DNA of 64,000 nt from Prinia subflava (taxonomy: Eukaryota > Chordata > Aves > Passeriformes > Cisticolidae): positions 8,037,081-8,101,080 of the forward strand of contig NC_086258.1 in assembly GCF_021018805.1 (NCBI RefSeq), read 5' to 3'. The translations under genes were made by a program, and so were the position numbers. Positions within the stretch are counted from its first letter, which is position 1. Every line of letters starts with the position of its first letter. The notes under the pieces were generated by a model, which was not told the origin of the DNA, did no database searches, and was given only the letters and a program-made list of their open reading frames with translations. Of the stretch, positions 1 to 10,488 are shown piece by piece.

Positions 1-552
1 GGAGCCAGGGGCTGGGGAGTTCTGGACCTGGAAAAGGGCCAGCGCTGGCAGGCTGGAGGTGCCACACTGGGGCTGTGTCACCCTGTCACCCTCCCCTCCC
101 TGCAAGGTGTCCCCCTGCACACAGGGTAGGGCTCCCAGACAGGGTGGCATTTGCAGGCGGTGTTCCTGTGGTGCCAAGGGAAGGGTCTGTTCACATTCCT
201 GCCTGCCACAGTGGCTCTGGCCATGGTGTCCCTGTCCCTGTCGGTGTCCCAGGCCCTGCTGGCACCTGGCAGTCTCTGCTGTCTCTGGCTTTCCCCCAGG
301 GCTCAGTTCTGTTCCCAGGGTGGCTGCTGAGCGTCCCTCTGTGCCCAGCAGCGCTGCCCTGCCCCGGCACCCACCTCACCCACGCCTGGGGTTTGGGCAG
401 ATACAAATTTCTTTTTTCTATAAGGAACATTTTTGATACATAAGCAGGATTATTTCTGTGGCTTGGCCAGCAGCCACAGGAGGAACAAGCTCAGGCCCTG
501 GAGAAGGTTTCAGCTCCTGGCTGAGGGGAGGAGGAAGAGGAGGAGGAGGAAA

Positions 553-712
553 GGATAAAAAAGCCCAACCCTACATGTAAATAAACTTAAAAATAAAAAG
601 TGACAGAGATTATTTGCTGCTTAATGAACTAAAATGTCCAACCTCCCACCGAGCAGCGACATTGTTTATAAACTACAGAAAGGGCTTTATTTTAATGGGC
701 AGTAAATCCCAT
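553..712. promoter_or_regulatory. AT-rich unique island, candidate conserved noncoding element
   Basis: This is unique AT-rich sequence inside GC-rich intron 1, with TTTATT, AATAAA and GCTTAATGAACT motifs and no repeat structure. In bird introns such islands are often conserved enhancers. That is an inference from composition only. Confidence 0.2.
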
Positions 713-1850
713 TCATCCCCAGCCCTGGCAGTGCGGAGCGTGCGGGATGAATAGGCTGGCGCTGGACGCAGCCTCCTCGCTCCCGTGGCTTCTCCAAGGG
801 GAGTTTTTCCCCCCTTTTCCCACATTTGCTGTTTTCCTCCTTTCCCCCTCACCCCTAATCCCCAGCACCGTGCTGATAACGGGGTTATCTGGCCAGGAAG
901 AGAGGAGGAATCCGTCCCTGTGCTCGGCATGTCACATCCGCTCGCGTTTGTTTATTCATTTGAGAAACGCTCCCCCCCTCCCTATTCTGTCCCTGGGTGG
1001 CAGCTGGAGAGTGGCCCGAGATAATCACAGCCTTATTTTTTATTTATTCCTCTTAAATAAAGCCTCCTGTAGCCTGCAGGCAGATTTTGTGCAGTTGCCC
1101 CCGTCCTGTGCTCCTTACTCTGCAGACAGGGTGTGATGTCCTTGGAGCAGAGCCCTGCTCCTGCAGCTGATCCCACTGAGGATCCCCTCGCAGGGAAAAG
1201 GGTTTGGGGTGGGGACAGCCCCACTGAATGTGCCAGTGGGGCAGGAAGGACCTGCAGCCAAGCAGGAAATGCAGATCAATATTCTGTCCTGGGCAGAGGA
1301 TTGTGGAAAATGGAAATGGGAGCATCTGAGATGGGGGTGAGGTTTGGGTTAAAAATGATGGCAGTTATTGCTCCAGGTTTGGAGCTGCTCAGGCCTTGCA
1401 GGACACGTGGCTGGCAGTGGGAAGAGCAGGTTGATAAATGTGGATTGGGAATCTTGAGCCACTGGGAGAAGTTGGGAGCTGGTACCTAACATAGGGAGCA
1501 TGGTCAGGTCAGGGGGGAATTTCAGACATGCCTGACTTCCCCAGCACCTCAAAAAACTCCTGGCCATAACTCATAGGGTGATGTACTCCTAAGGCAAGAA
1601 AGAAAATAGTAACTTATCTATTCCAGCTTGGGTTTAATATCCATAATCTGCCATTAATCAAACCAGAGCTGTAAGATCCTTACTGAGGCCTAATCAGTGC
1701 ATAATGGATTATCTACAGGAACTAATAAAAGGTAATTATCTATGCTTTGCAAGTTCCAATTACTGTACTTATATGATCAATTAATTCTTGTAACAGTTTC
1801 CCAGGTGCCATTTGTGTGACAGCGTTAGGCTGACTGCAGCCAGAGGCTCA

Positions 1851-2460
1851 GTGCCTGCCTGGCTGCAGGGGTGCCAGCAGGGATGCAGGGATGCCTGCAG
1901 GGATGCAGGGGTGCCAGCAGGGATGCAGGGGTGCCTGCAGGGATGCCAGCAGGGATGCAGGGGTGCCAGCAGGGATGCAGGGGTGCCTGCCTGGCTGCAG
2001 GGGTGCCAGCAGGGATGCAGGGGTGCCTGCAGGGATGCAGGGGTGCCTGCAGGGATGCCAGCAGGGATGCCAGCAGGGATGCAGGGGTGCCAGCAGGGAT
2101 GCAGGGATGCCTGCAGGGATGCAGGGGTGCCTGCAGGGATGCAGGGGTGCCAGCAGGGATGCAGGGATGCCTGCCGGGCTGCAGGGATGCCAGCAGGGAT
2201 GCAGGGGTGCCAGCAGGGATGCAGGGGTGCCTGCCTGGCTGCAGGGGTGTCAGCAGGGATGCAGAGGTGCCAGCAGGGATGCAGGGATGCCAGCAGGGAT
2301 GCAGGGGTGCCTGCCTGGCTGCAGGGGTGCCAGCAGGGATGCAGGGGTGCCAGCAGGGATGCAGGGGTGCCAGCAGGGGTGCCAGCAGGGATGCAGGGGT
2401 GCCTGCAGGGATGCAGGGGTGCCTGCAGGGATGCAGGGAGCAGCGGGTGCTGCCAGCAGG
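1851..2460 (+). repeat. 20-bp minisatellite (GGATGCAGGGGTGCCAGCAG)
   Basis: About 30 imperfect tandem copies of a 20-bp unit occur, with recurrent variants carrying CCTGCCTGGCTGCAGG or CCTGCAGGGATG. Since 20 is not a multiple of 3 and the units lack stops, the array stays open in several frames on both strands. The cysteine-rich repeat peptides it yields are not genes. It runs directly into a CR1 3' fragment. Confidence 0.95.
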
Positions 2461-2474
2461 GACGCTGCCTGGGA

Positions 2475-2711
2475 TGGCTTGAGGCTGAAGGAGAAGAGGT
2501 TTAGAGGAGATAGGAGGAAGGAATTCTTTACTCAGAGTTTGATGGGCACAGGTCGCCCAGAAAAGCTGTGGCTGCTCCATCCCTGGAGGTGTCCAAGGCC
2601 AGGTTGGACGAGGCTTGGAGCAAACCTGGGATAGTGGAGAGTGTTCCCTGCCCATGGAGGAGGTGGGACTGGATGAACTTTAAGTTTCCTCCCAACCCAA
2701 ACCAGATCCTT
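2475..2711 (+). mobile_element. CR1 LINE 3' fragment, + strand
   Basis: The segment has the familiar CR1 3' UTR blocks: GAAGCTGTGGCTGCTCCATC-like text (here AAAAGCTGTGGCTGCTCC), CTGGAGGTGTCCAAGGCCAG, GGTTGGACGAGGCTTGGAGC and CTCCCAACCCAAACC near the end. CR1 is the dominant LINE of birds, usually 5'-truncated as here. No ORF is retained. Confidence 0.9.
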
Positions 2712-3926
2712 TAATGTGGAGAGCAGCAGATGCTGGTGGCAGGGATGTCACCCCGCCTACACAGCCACCCCGGCACATCCCAGTTCCTGCCCTGGGAAAA
2801 GCCAGCTCCGTGCAGGGAGCTGAGGCACAGCCAGGGGCTGCCCTTGGAGGGCTGTGCAGGGTGGTCCTGCCCCAGGCACAGCCCCTCTGGCCCGGGCTGT
2901 TCCTCCCTGGAGCAGGAGGGTTCAGCGCCCGCTCGGCCCCGTCGGTCACTGCACGGCCCTGGGGACATTGCCCCGAGCTCAGCATCACCTCGGGGACCCC
3001 CAGTGCTCCCTTCCCATGCCCCCAGCACGGCCAGAGAAGCAGCTGGCTCCACTCATCTCCTGCTGCCTGTCCCTCTCTGCCTTGCAGAGTCATCGCAGGG
3101 TCTTAAAGGAGGAGGAAATATTCCAGCAATGTCTGCGCAGTGTTAGGGACGGCTTAAAACGACAACGAGTTCGAGACACTTGGATGAATTTGAGACACTT
3201 GGCTGTGTCCACTCGGGGCCCAGCATTGTTGTGGGTAATTTGAAGCAGATTGAGCAGATCTGAGGGTTCTGCAGGACCCGGGATGGGGAATGAAGGGAAA
3301 CACCATTCCTGCCATGCTGGGTGGAGCCCCGGAGCCAAATCCTCACGGGCTGACCTGGACACCTCCTCAGGGTGCTGCAGCCCTGACTCGTGACTCAGCC
3401 TCTGCTTCTTCCTGCTCTTTTGGGGGACTTTTTTAATGTTCTGGGGCTCAGCAATCCAGTGTCACCTTTTGGGTCAGGATATGTTTTGGGCTCACTCGGA
3501 TTTGGGGTGCTAGAGCCAGGTCCTGCCCCTGAGGTGGCCCTGCTGGGACATGGGGATGTGTCACCCCATCCCTGTCCAATCCCTGTCCTATTGAACCAAA
3601 CCCTTACTGGGAACCCAGGCCTGAGAGGGGCTGGGAAGGTGTTGGATGGGTTTAATGAAGTTCTCTCAAGATCTGTTCCAAATCTGTTTCGTTTGATTTC
3701 AGCCTTTGCAGAATTTCACATCAATACAAAGGAGCAGAAACAAAAATTGTTTCAATACAAAACTTGGTTTTTTTTCTTAAAAACAGCTGTTGACATGGGA
3801 TCTTTTGAGAATTTCCATTGTTACTTCCCCCAAGCATGAAATCAATTCATCTGTGTAAGTCCCTTTTCTGGGAACAATCCTGGTTTCATTGACATTTTTG
3901 GTTAACACAGAAAATAACCAAACCCA

Positions 3927-3927
<1 letters not shown>

Positions 3928-3967
<40 letters not shown>
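3928..3967 (+). repeat. Poly(A) run, 40 bases
   Basis: An uninterrupted run of 40 A lies in intron 1. No retroposed body is evident just upstream, so a processed insertion cannot be shown. Confidence 0.9.
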
Positions 3968-3970
<3 letters not shown>

Positions 3971-6887
3971 AAAAACAACCCCCCGAAGCCCTTCTACTTA
4001 AAAAAAAAGAAACTCCTCTCCCAGCTCTCCCAGTGCCCAGGATACAGCCAGTGCTTTGTTCCCAGCATGGGTGATATTCCCAGCCTGCTCCAAGCTGTTC
4101 TGGATGGGGCCGGAGGGGAAGGGATGTTTCCTCCTCTCTGCTCTCACACGAGCTCTGGGACACGATGGTTTTGGGGGAGGATGTCTCCATGGTGGCCAGA
4201 ATTTCCTGTCTTGGTGTGACTTGGGTGTTTTGGGCATTCCTGGAGCTTTGCTGAGTCCTGGGATGGGGAGATGGATGCAGGGTGAGGCTTTGTGTCTCCA
4301 TCCCCTGGGGCACTGAAATGGCAGAGCTGAGGACAGAGAGCAGCTCCCAGTGCAGCCCCCTCCTCTCCCCTTGGCTGCAGGACTGTGCCCAGCTCTGTGC
4401 TGGTGTTCTGCACCCATCCTTGCCCTCTGCTGGCTCCTGGCACCGTGCCCTGCTTCCCTTGGTTTGGTTTTCCAAGCCTTGGCCACGCGTCCAGCCCTGC
4501 TCAGTGGGGAGGGAACGCTCTCCGTGCTGCTGATGCTCCCACACGCAGTCCTCAGCCCCAGCCTCTTCCACAGCTTCTTTTCTCTCATTTTCTTTCTTTT
4601 GTTTCATTCCTCTTTTATTTTTTTTTGCCCTTTTCCCCAAACAAGCCACCGCAGGCTCTTTCAGACATTCCCCTGCAAACTATTCTCCCACTCCCACTGC
4701 CCCATCCCCTTCTGCTCCTGCTTTCTGGTCTTGGCTGGGTGTCTGGGCTGTAGGGACCAGGTCTGGGCACGCCAAATCCCTTTCATTCCCATTTCATACC
4801 TTTGATTCCAGCTCTCCAGCCTCCCCTGTGCAGACGTGACTCCCTGCCCGTGGATGTGCTGTGAGTGGGGTGGGTTTGGAGCTCAGCACCCACCCTCTGG
4901 CTGATTTACACCTTCCTGGGACAGCTCATCTTGCACTGAGTTCCAAAATGAGCTTGACAGAGTCGGGTGATGCTGGCCAGGGGCTCAGGCTCCTGTTGCA
5001 GGGCTCATCCCTTGGTTCCTGCCCCAGCCTGGAGCTTCAGATCCCCCAGATTCCCTGTCACAGCCGGGTGCATGAATTTCACCCTTCAGATTGCTCTAAT
5101 CACAGGTCCTGGTTGATAAAAGCCCCATCAGCCCCCTCTGGCAGGATTTGTGCTGTGTGGTTTCACAGGGTGTGGGCAGAGCCGCTGGCTCTGGCAGGTG
5201 TCGAGTGGCACCAGTGCAGATCAGGCTGGGAAATGCCACCCTGGGTGACAGGGAACCACTGCTGAGATGCTGCCTGGCAGTGGGAAAGGCCAGCAACTGT
5301 TTGTCAGGATTAGGAAGCGCGTGGCTTGGCAAAGCCTGGCTTAGCAAGGGCCGAGGCAGATAGACGCGTGTTCCCAGACCAAATCTGTGTTTGTTTGCTC
5401 GCTTTGTTTTAATTTCAAGCTGAAACCTCTTCCCTGTGGTTAGACCCTCCCGGCTAAGCAAGTTTTAGCACAGGGAAGTTGCTGGAGGAAGGGAAAGGAT
5501 GCTGGATGAGGCGTGAAGTGAGAGCAACCGCTGTCACCACAAACACTTCCCAACCTCTGGGAACAAAACCATCGGGTTTTTTTTTTTTCTCCATCCTCTC
5601 CATTCATCCCCTTTTCCAGTGCATTATTTCCTAAGCCAACATTGCTGCTTTTATTATTCCTGCTCATTGTTTAAATAGCACCAGAGGTGTACACAGCGTT
5701 TTTGAAACACTGGGGAAGAAAAGGACCTTTCTGACAAAGGGAACTGTGCTAATTTAGGTGATTGTGGTAGAAATAATCAAGGCTGAGAGGGGCAGGGAGC
5801 ACCACAGAGCAGAAGGGTGGCCTGGAGCGAGGTCCTTGTGCTATCTTTCACCTGGGAATAGGAATTCTGAGCTTTAGGAATGTGGGTGATGGGAGAGGCA
5901 TCATCTCCCCCAGACACAGCTCTTGTGCCAAGGGCTTCCAAAAGGAGAGGAAAAAACAATCCCAGACTTGTGGCACCCGGTAATGCACTGACCCAATTGT
6001 GCACTGCTGTGTAAGGGCAGAGAAATTCCTTCCTGACCCTTGGGCTCATCAGCCCATGCCCTGAAGCATGAGATTTGATTTTCTTTATCTGGCTTTCCAT
6101 AATTGCAGATGCCGTGGTCGGTGCTCCCCGTATCCCACCCGTCGGAAGCAGCATCTGCTGCCTTTAACTCAATGGACCTTCTCCTCTGGGAGTTCCATCC
6201 CGAGGCTTTGCTGGGAAGTGCCTGGAAGGAGGGAAGGATTGCTGGTTCCATCAGCATTCCCAGCACTGGGGTTTTTTTCCCAGTCTGGTGGCTCAGCTGG
6301 GCAGGGCAGGTGTCCCCAGAGCCTCGGATAAAGTACTGAACATTTGGGATTTGTGTGCGTGCCCATCCCGAAAGAGTTAAAGGCTCTCGCCCCTTCCAGC
6401 CTGGGGAAGTGGAATTAGTCACAGCCCTCAGGAGAAGAGCTGGCCAGGTTATAAAAATGACAAACGAGCAGGAATCAATAATGAAGTTAGTGTTTTCTGG
6501 GAATGCTGGGCACGAACGGAAAAATACATCAGTGTGGGTGGCGGGTGCTGGGATGAGCTGCCCTGTCCCTTGTATTGTCCCTTTCTCCTCCCCATCATCT
6601 CTGAGCCCCCTGGCACCATCCACAGTGGGAAGGTTGTGCACACCAGCACCTCCCTGGGGTTTTTGGTTCCTCTTGGGGCAGAGCTGGTGCAATTCCAGCT
6701 CCCTCTGGGTGCTCCTTCAGCACGGGATGTCGGGAATTGGGGATTCCAAACGGTGCCCCCAGTGAAGCTGAGTTTCTGCTTAATCTTCAGGATACAGGGG
6801 AGCATTCCCACAGCAGAGAGGGAGCACTGGAGGCCACGTTTCCTTTTCCAAAGGGACTTGGGCATGTCTGGAAAGGAAGCGGCCTCC

Positions 6888-7025
6888 TAATTAGATGGCT
6901 TGAAAATCTTTACCACCGCTCGTTACAAATACATTCATCATCCCCTATTGAAAGAACCACGCTGCAAAAATGACATTATTATGATTATTATTATTTATAG
7001 TGTAGATATGAATGAGCTTAATCCC
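6888..7025. promoter_or_regulatory. AT-rich unique island with TAATTA-type motif, candidate conserved noncoding element
   Basis: Contains CTAATTAGATGGC, ATTATTATGATTATTATTAT and TGAATGAGCTTAATCCC. The TAATTA core suits homeodomain proteins. Composition and lack of repeat match are the only evidence. Confidence 0.2.
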
Positions 7026-8239
7026 TTCCTAGCCTGGGCTGGGTTCAGAAAATGACCCAACATCCCAGTGCTGCTTCTTGGCCCTGGTGTCACCTGGGTT
7101 TTGTGCAGCTAATTTGGGATGTCTTGGGAATTTGCAGCAGTGCTTTAAGGTGGGCAGCCTTAAAATGTGTAAAGGAGGGGAAAAAAGTGGCCCAGGGGTG
7201 TAAAATAAGAGGTGGGAGTGAGGGGGTGATACCTGGCAGAGGTCAGTGCAGGCAGGGAGTGGGGAAGGCTGGGATGACAAGAGACTGAGCTGCTCCAGGG
7301 GAGCAGGAGGTGTCTGCACAGCGTTCCAGGGTTGGTGGCTTTCCCAGGGTATTAACACATTTCTCTAATTAATATGAACTTCCTTAATCAGCCCTGGGTT
7401 CTGGTTGAGCTGGCTGGGCGTCCCACGCCCTCCTTTGGGATGTGGTTTCTCTGGGAGGCAGTGCCTGGTGCCTGGAGCTCTGTCACAGCCACGAGGAGCC
7501 TCAGGGATGGGTGGCAAAATGCAGATCTTGATCCATTGTGGTTCTTCCCCGCCTGTGGTGGGCTGGGTGACACCCAGACCTTGAGGAGCTGTTGGAGAGC
7601 AAGGGGTTAATGGAGGCTGGAGGGGAGATGAATACCTGGGAAGAATTACTAAGGAAATCAGTGCTCTGGGATGCTCACACTGCTCATTTTTAAGGCGTTG
7701 TCTCCATCACCACTTTCCAGTTGGAATTGGTGGGGCCAGTTGGACCAAGTGGGCTCAAACCAGAAGCTCCCACTCCAAACACCCCACAAACCCCCCAAAC
7801 TTAAAAAATCCCAGAGCAAACCAATCCCACCCCCTCACTGCCTGGATGGAGTGAAGCAAGACCGGGGAGTGAAGCATTCCCAGCCCCTCTTTGCCATCAG
7901 CTGGGCAGGGACAAGGTGTGCAGTGTCCTGCTGGGATGGGATGGTCCTCAGGAACACCGTGCTGGGATCTCTTGCTCCCACAGGCAGCTGCCAGGACCTG
8001 CCTGAGGCACAATCCCACTGCCAGCACCTGCCTGAGGCACAATCCCACCTCCTATGGCACATCCAGGCTCTTCCACAACCACGGATCCATTGGAGCCACG
8101 CCGGTGCAAGGCAGCCTCCCTGCCTTGGGTCCCTGCCAGTGCCGAGAGCTCTGCCCAGTGCTGGTGGCACTGGTCCAGCCCCCAGGCTAATGAGGTGGCT
8201 CCCAGTCCCAGTTAATCATTTTCCAGGGAGCTGTGCGGG

Positions 8240-8510
8240 CTGTACCCGGGTCCCTCGCTCTGCGGACACGCTGCGGTGCGCTCGGCTGTCGCGCTCTCGC
8301 CCCGGAGCTGCCGCGCTGAATGTTTTGCAACAGAAAACCCCAAACCACATGAAAGCAGCCGAGTTTCGTGTTTCATTGTAACCCCGAATTCAGGTCTGCC
8401 AGGAGTCTCAGTAGTTTTACAAACCTTTCCCACGAACCTGCAGTCAGAGCTGTCGTTGAGCCTGTTTTGATGCAAACCCGGGCGCGACTCGGGTCGCGTT
8501 TGAGGTTTGT
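8240..8510. promoter_or_regulatory. CpG-rich unique patch in intron 1
   Basis: Around 270 bp has two clusters of CpG (8248-8315 and 8478-8503, with CGGGCGCGACTCGGGTCGCG). Between them lies AT-richer unique sequence with TTTTGCAACAGAAAACCCC. CpGs are otherwise sparse in this intron. It could be a small CpG island, an enhancer or an alternative promoter. No first exon or start codon of the RXRA type is visible. Confidence 0.25.
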
Positions 8511-9712
8511 GCAGATGTGAAATCTGAAGGGTTTTGAGAGGAAGGAAGGAGGGAACCCAAACAACACGTCAGGGTTGTGCTTGCAGTGAGTCCTGCTCAC
8601 ATCTAGGGCCAAGCTGTCATTCCTTGGGGACCCAGGACTGTGGCACCCCTGTTCTCCACACTGAGGGGTGCTCTTGGGGATGCTTTGAACCAGCTTGGCA
8701 GCATCACCCCCCAAACCAGTGCTAGAATTTGATAAGTGCTGGTGCTCTGAGCACCCTGGCTCTGGGGAGCCACCCAAGGACCTTGTGGCAGCTTATCCCA
8801 GTGTCTGTCACCTCTGGGGCTCCTTTGGAGTGGCTGTGGGTTTGCTTTAAGAAAAACCCAATGAAAGCCAGTGGTGTGCAAAGATGCTCCAAAAAACAAA
8901 TGTCGGGGTGGGGATGGGGCTCCCCCTGAGCCACGCCTGGCACACACCCAGCCCTGCCTCTGGATTCTGTGCGTTATTGGATCCACCCGCGGATCGCTTT
9001 TTCGGCAGCGCCGGCTTTCCTTTCTCCAGCAATTTCCTGAAATAACGTTAGGGAAATGTGAAAATCTTGAACTTTTGAACCTCCCCGGAGGACGGCAGGA
9101 GGAGGGGACGCCCGCCTCCTCCCTGACGTTTATTTTGGCTACAGGGCCTGGGGATGGGGAGGAGGGGGCTCTGCAGGCCGCAGAGGAGCCGGAGCAGCGC
9201 TGCCCCTTATTAATTAATGACTTTCTCATCGGTGGGTCACGGAGGCGAGGAAGGCAGAGGAAGTTTTCTTTTGCTGGCAGATGCCGGGGAGAAGGGGAGT
9301 GCCTGGGCTGGGTGGCCAGGGCAGGGGGTGACACTCGGGGTGATGGATGGGGCCGCGGGATTTTCGCTGGGCTCTGGACACGGGCAGAGAGGAGCAGAGA
9401 AGGGAAGGGGGATAGGCTGTGCCTGGGAAGTACTTTTCCCTCTGATGAACTTCAGAGGAGTATAAATCACTGCCAGGCTGCAGCTGCGGAGCATGTGACG
9501 CTGGCAAATTAATGGGCCTTTGGAAAAGCGGCCATCACATTCCCCTCCGGCCTCTTAAAGGCACCGCCCGCCTTTCCAGGGCTGGGAATGGGGAGCTGGG
9601 GGGTCAGGGCTGGACTGGGGGAGCCTCATGGTCCTCCCTGAGTGAGCTGGGTGTGCCCATGGAGATGATCCGGCGTGAGGGCCCTGTGATGCTCTCCGTG
9701 GTGCACAGCTCG

Positions 9713-10488
9713 CCATGGTGCACTCAGTCCATGGTGGATTTTAATCCATGGTGCACTCAATCCATCATGGAACTCAATCCATGGTGCTCTCAATCCATGG
9801 TGCACTCAATCTATGGTGAATTTTAATCCATGGTGCACTCAGTCCATGGTGGAATTTAATCCATGGTGGATTTTAATCCATGGTGCACTCAATCCATCAT
9901 GGAACTCAATCCATGGTGCACTCAGTCCATGGCGGATTTTAATCCATGGTGCACTCAGTCCATGGCGGATTTTAATCCATGGTGCACTCAATCCATGGTG
10001 GAACTCAGTCCATCATGGAACTCAGTCCATGGTGGAACTCAGTCCATGGTGCACTCAGTCCATGGTGGATTTTAATCCATGGTGCACTCAGTCCATGGCG
10101 GATTTTAATCCATGGTGCACTCAATCCATGGTGGAACTCAATCCATGGTGCACTCAGTCCATGGTGGATTTTAATCCATGGTGCACTCAATCCATGGTGG
10201 AACTCAGTCCATCATGGAACTCAGTCCATGGTGGAACTCAGTCCATGGTAGAGCTCAATCCATCATGGAACTCAGTCCATGGTGGAACTCAGTCCATGGT
10301 AGAGCTCAATCCATCATGGAACTCAGTCCATGGTGGAACTCAGTCCATGGTAGAGCTCAATCCATCATGGAACTCAGTCCATGGTGGAACTCAATCCATC
10401 ATGGAACTCAATCCATCATGGAACTCAGTCCATGGTGGAACTCAGTCCATCATGGAACTCAATCCATCATGGAACTCAGTCCATGGTG
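9713..10488 (+). repeat. 16-17-bp minisatellite with CCATGG/CCATCATGG core
   Basis: About 47 tandem units of three types alternate: TCCATGGTGCACTCAA, TCCATGGTGGAACTCAA and TCCATGGTGGATTTTAA. Some units carry CATCATGG or CATGGCGG. The later part (10200-10480) forms a higher-order pattern of GGAACTCAGTCCATGG and GAGCTCAATCCATCATGG blocks. Each unit contains the palindrome CCATGG or the near-palindrome CCATCATGG. Translated ORFs through it are artefacts. Confidence 0.95.

Noticed and set aside
1812..2655. Long overlapping ORFs of cysteine/glycine- and proline-rich repeats on both strands
   Set aside because: They are translations of a 20-bp minisatellite open in several frames. There is no homology, splice structure or start context.
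3928..3967. Processed retrogene tail
   Set aside because: The A run has no recognisable upstream gene body and no target duplication.
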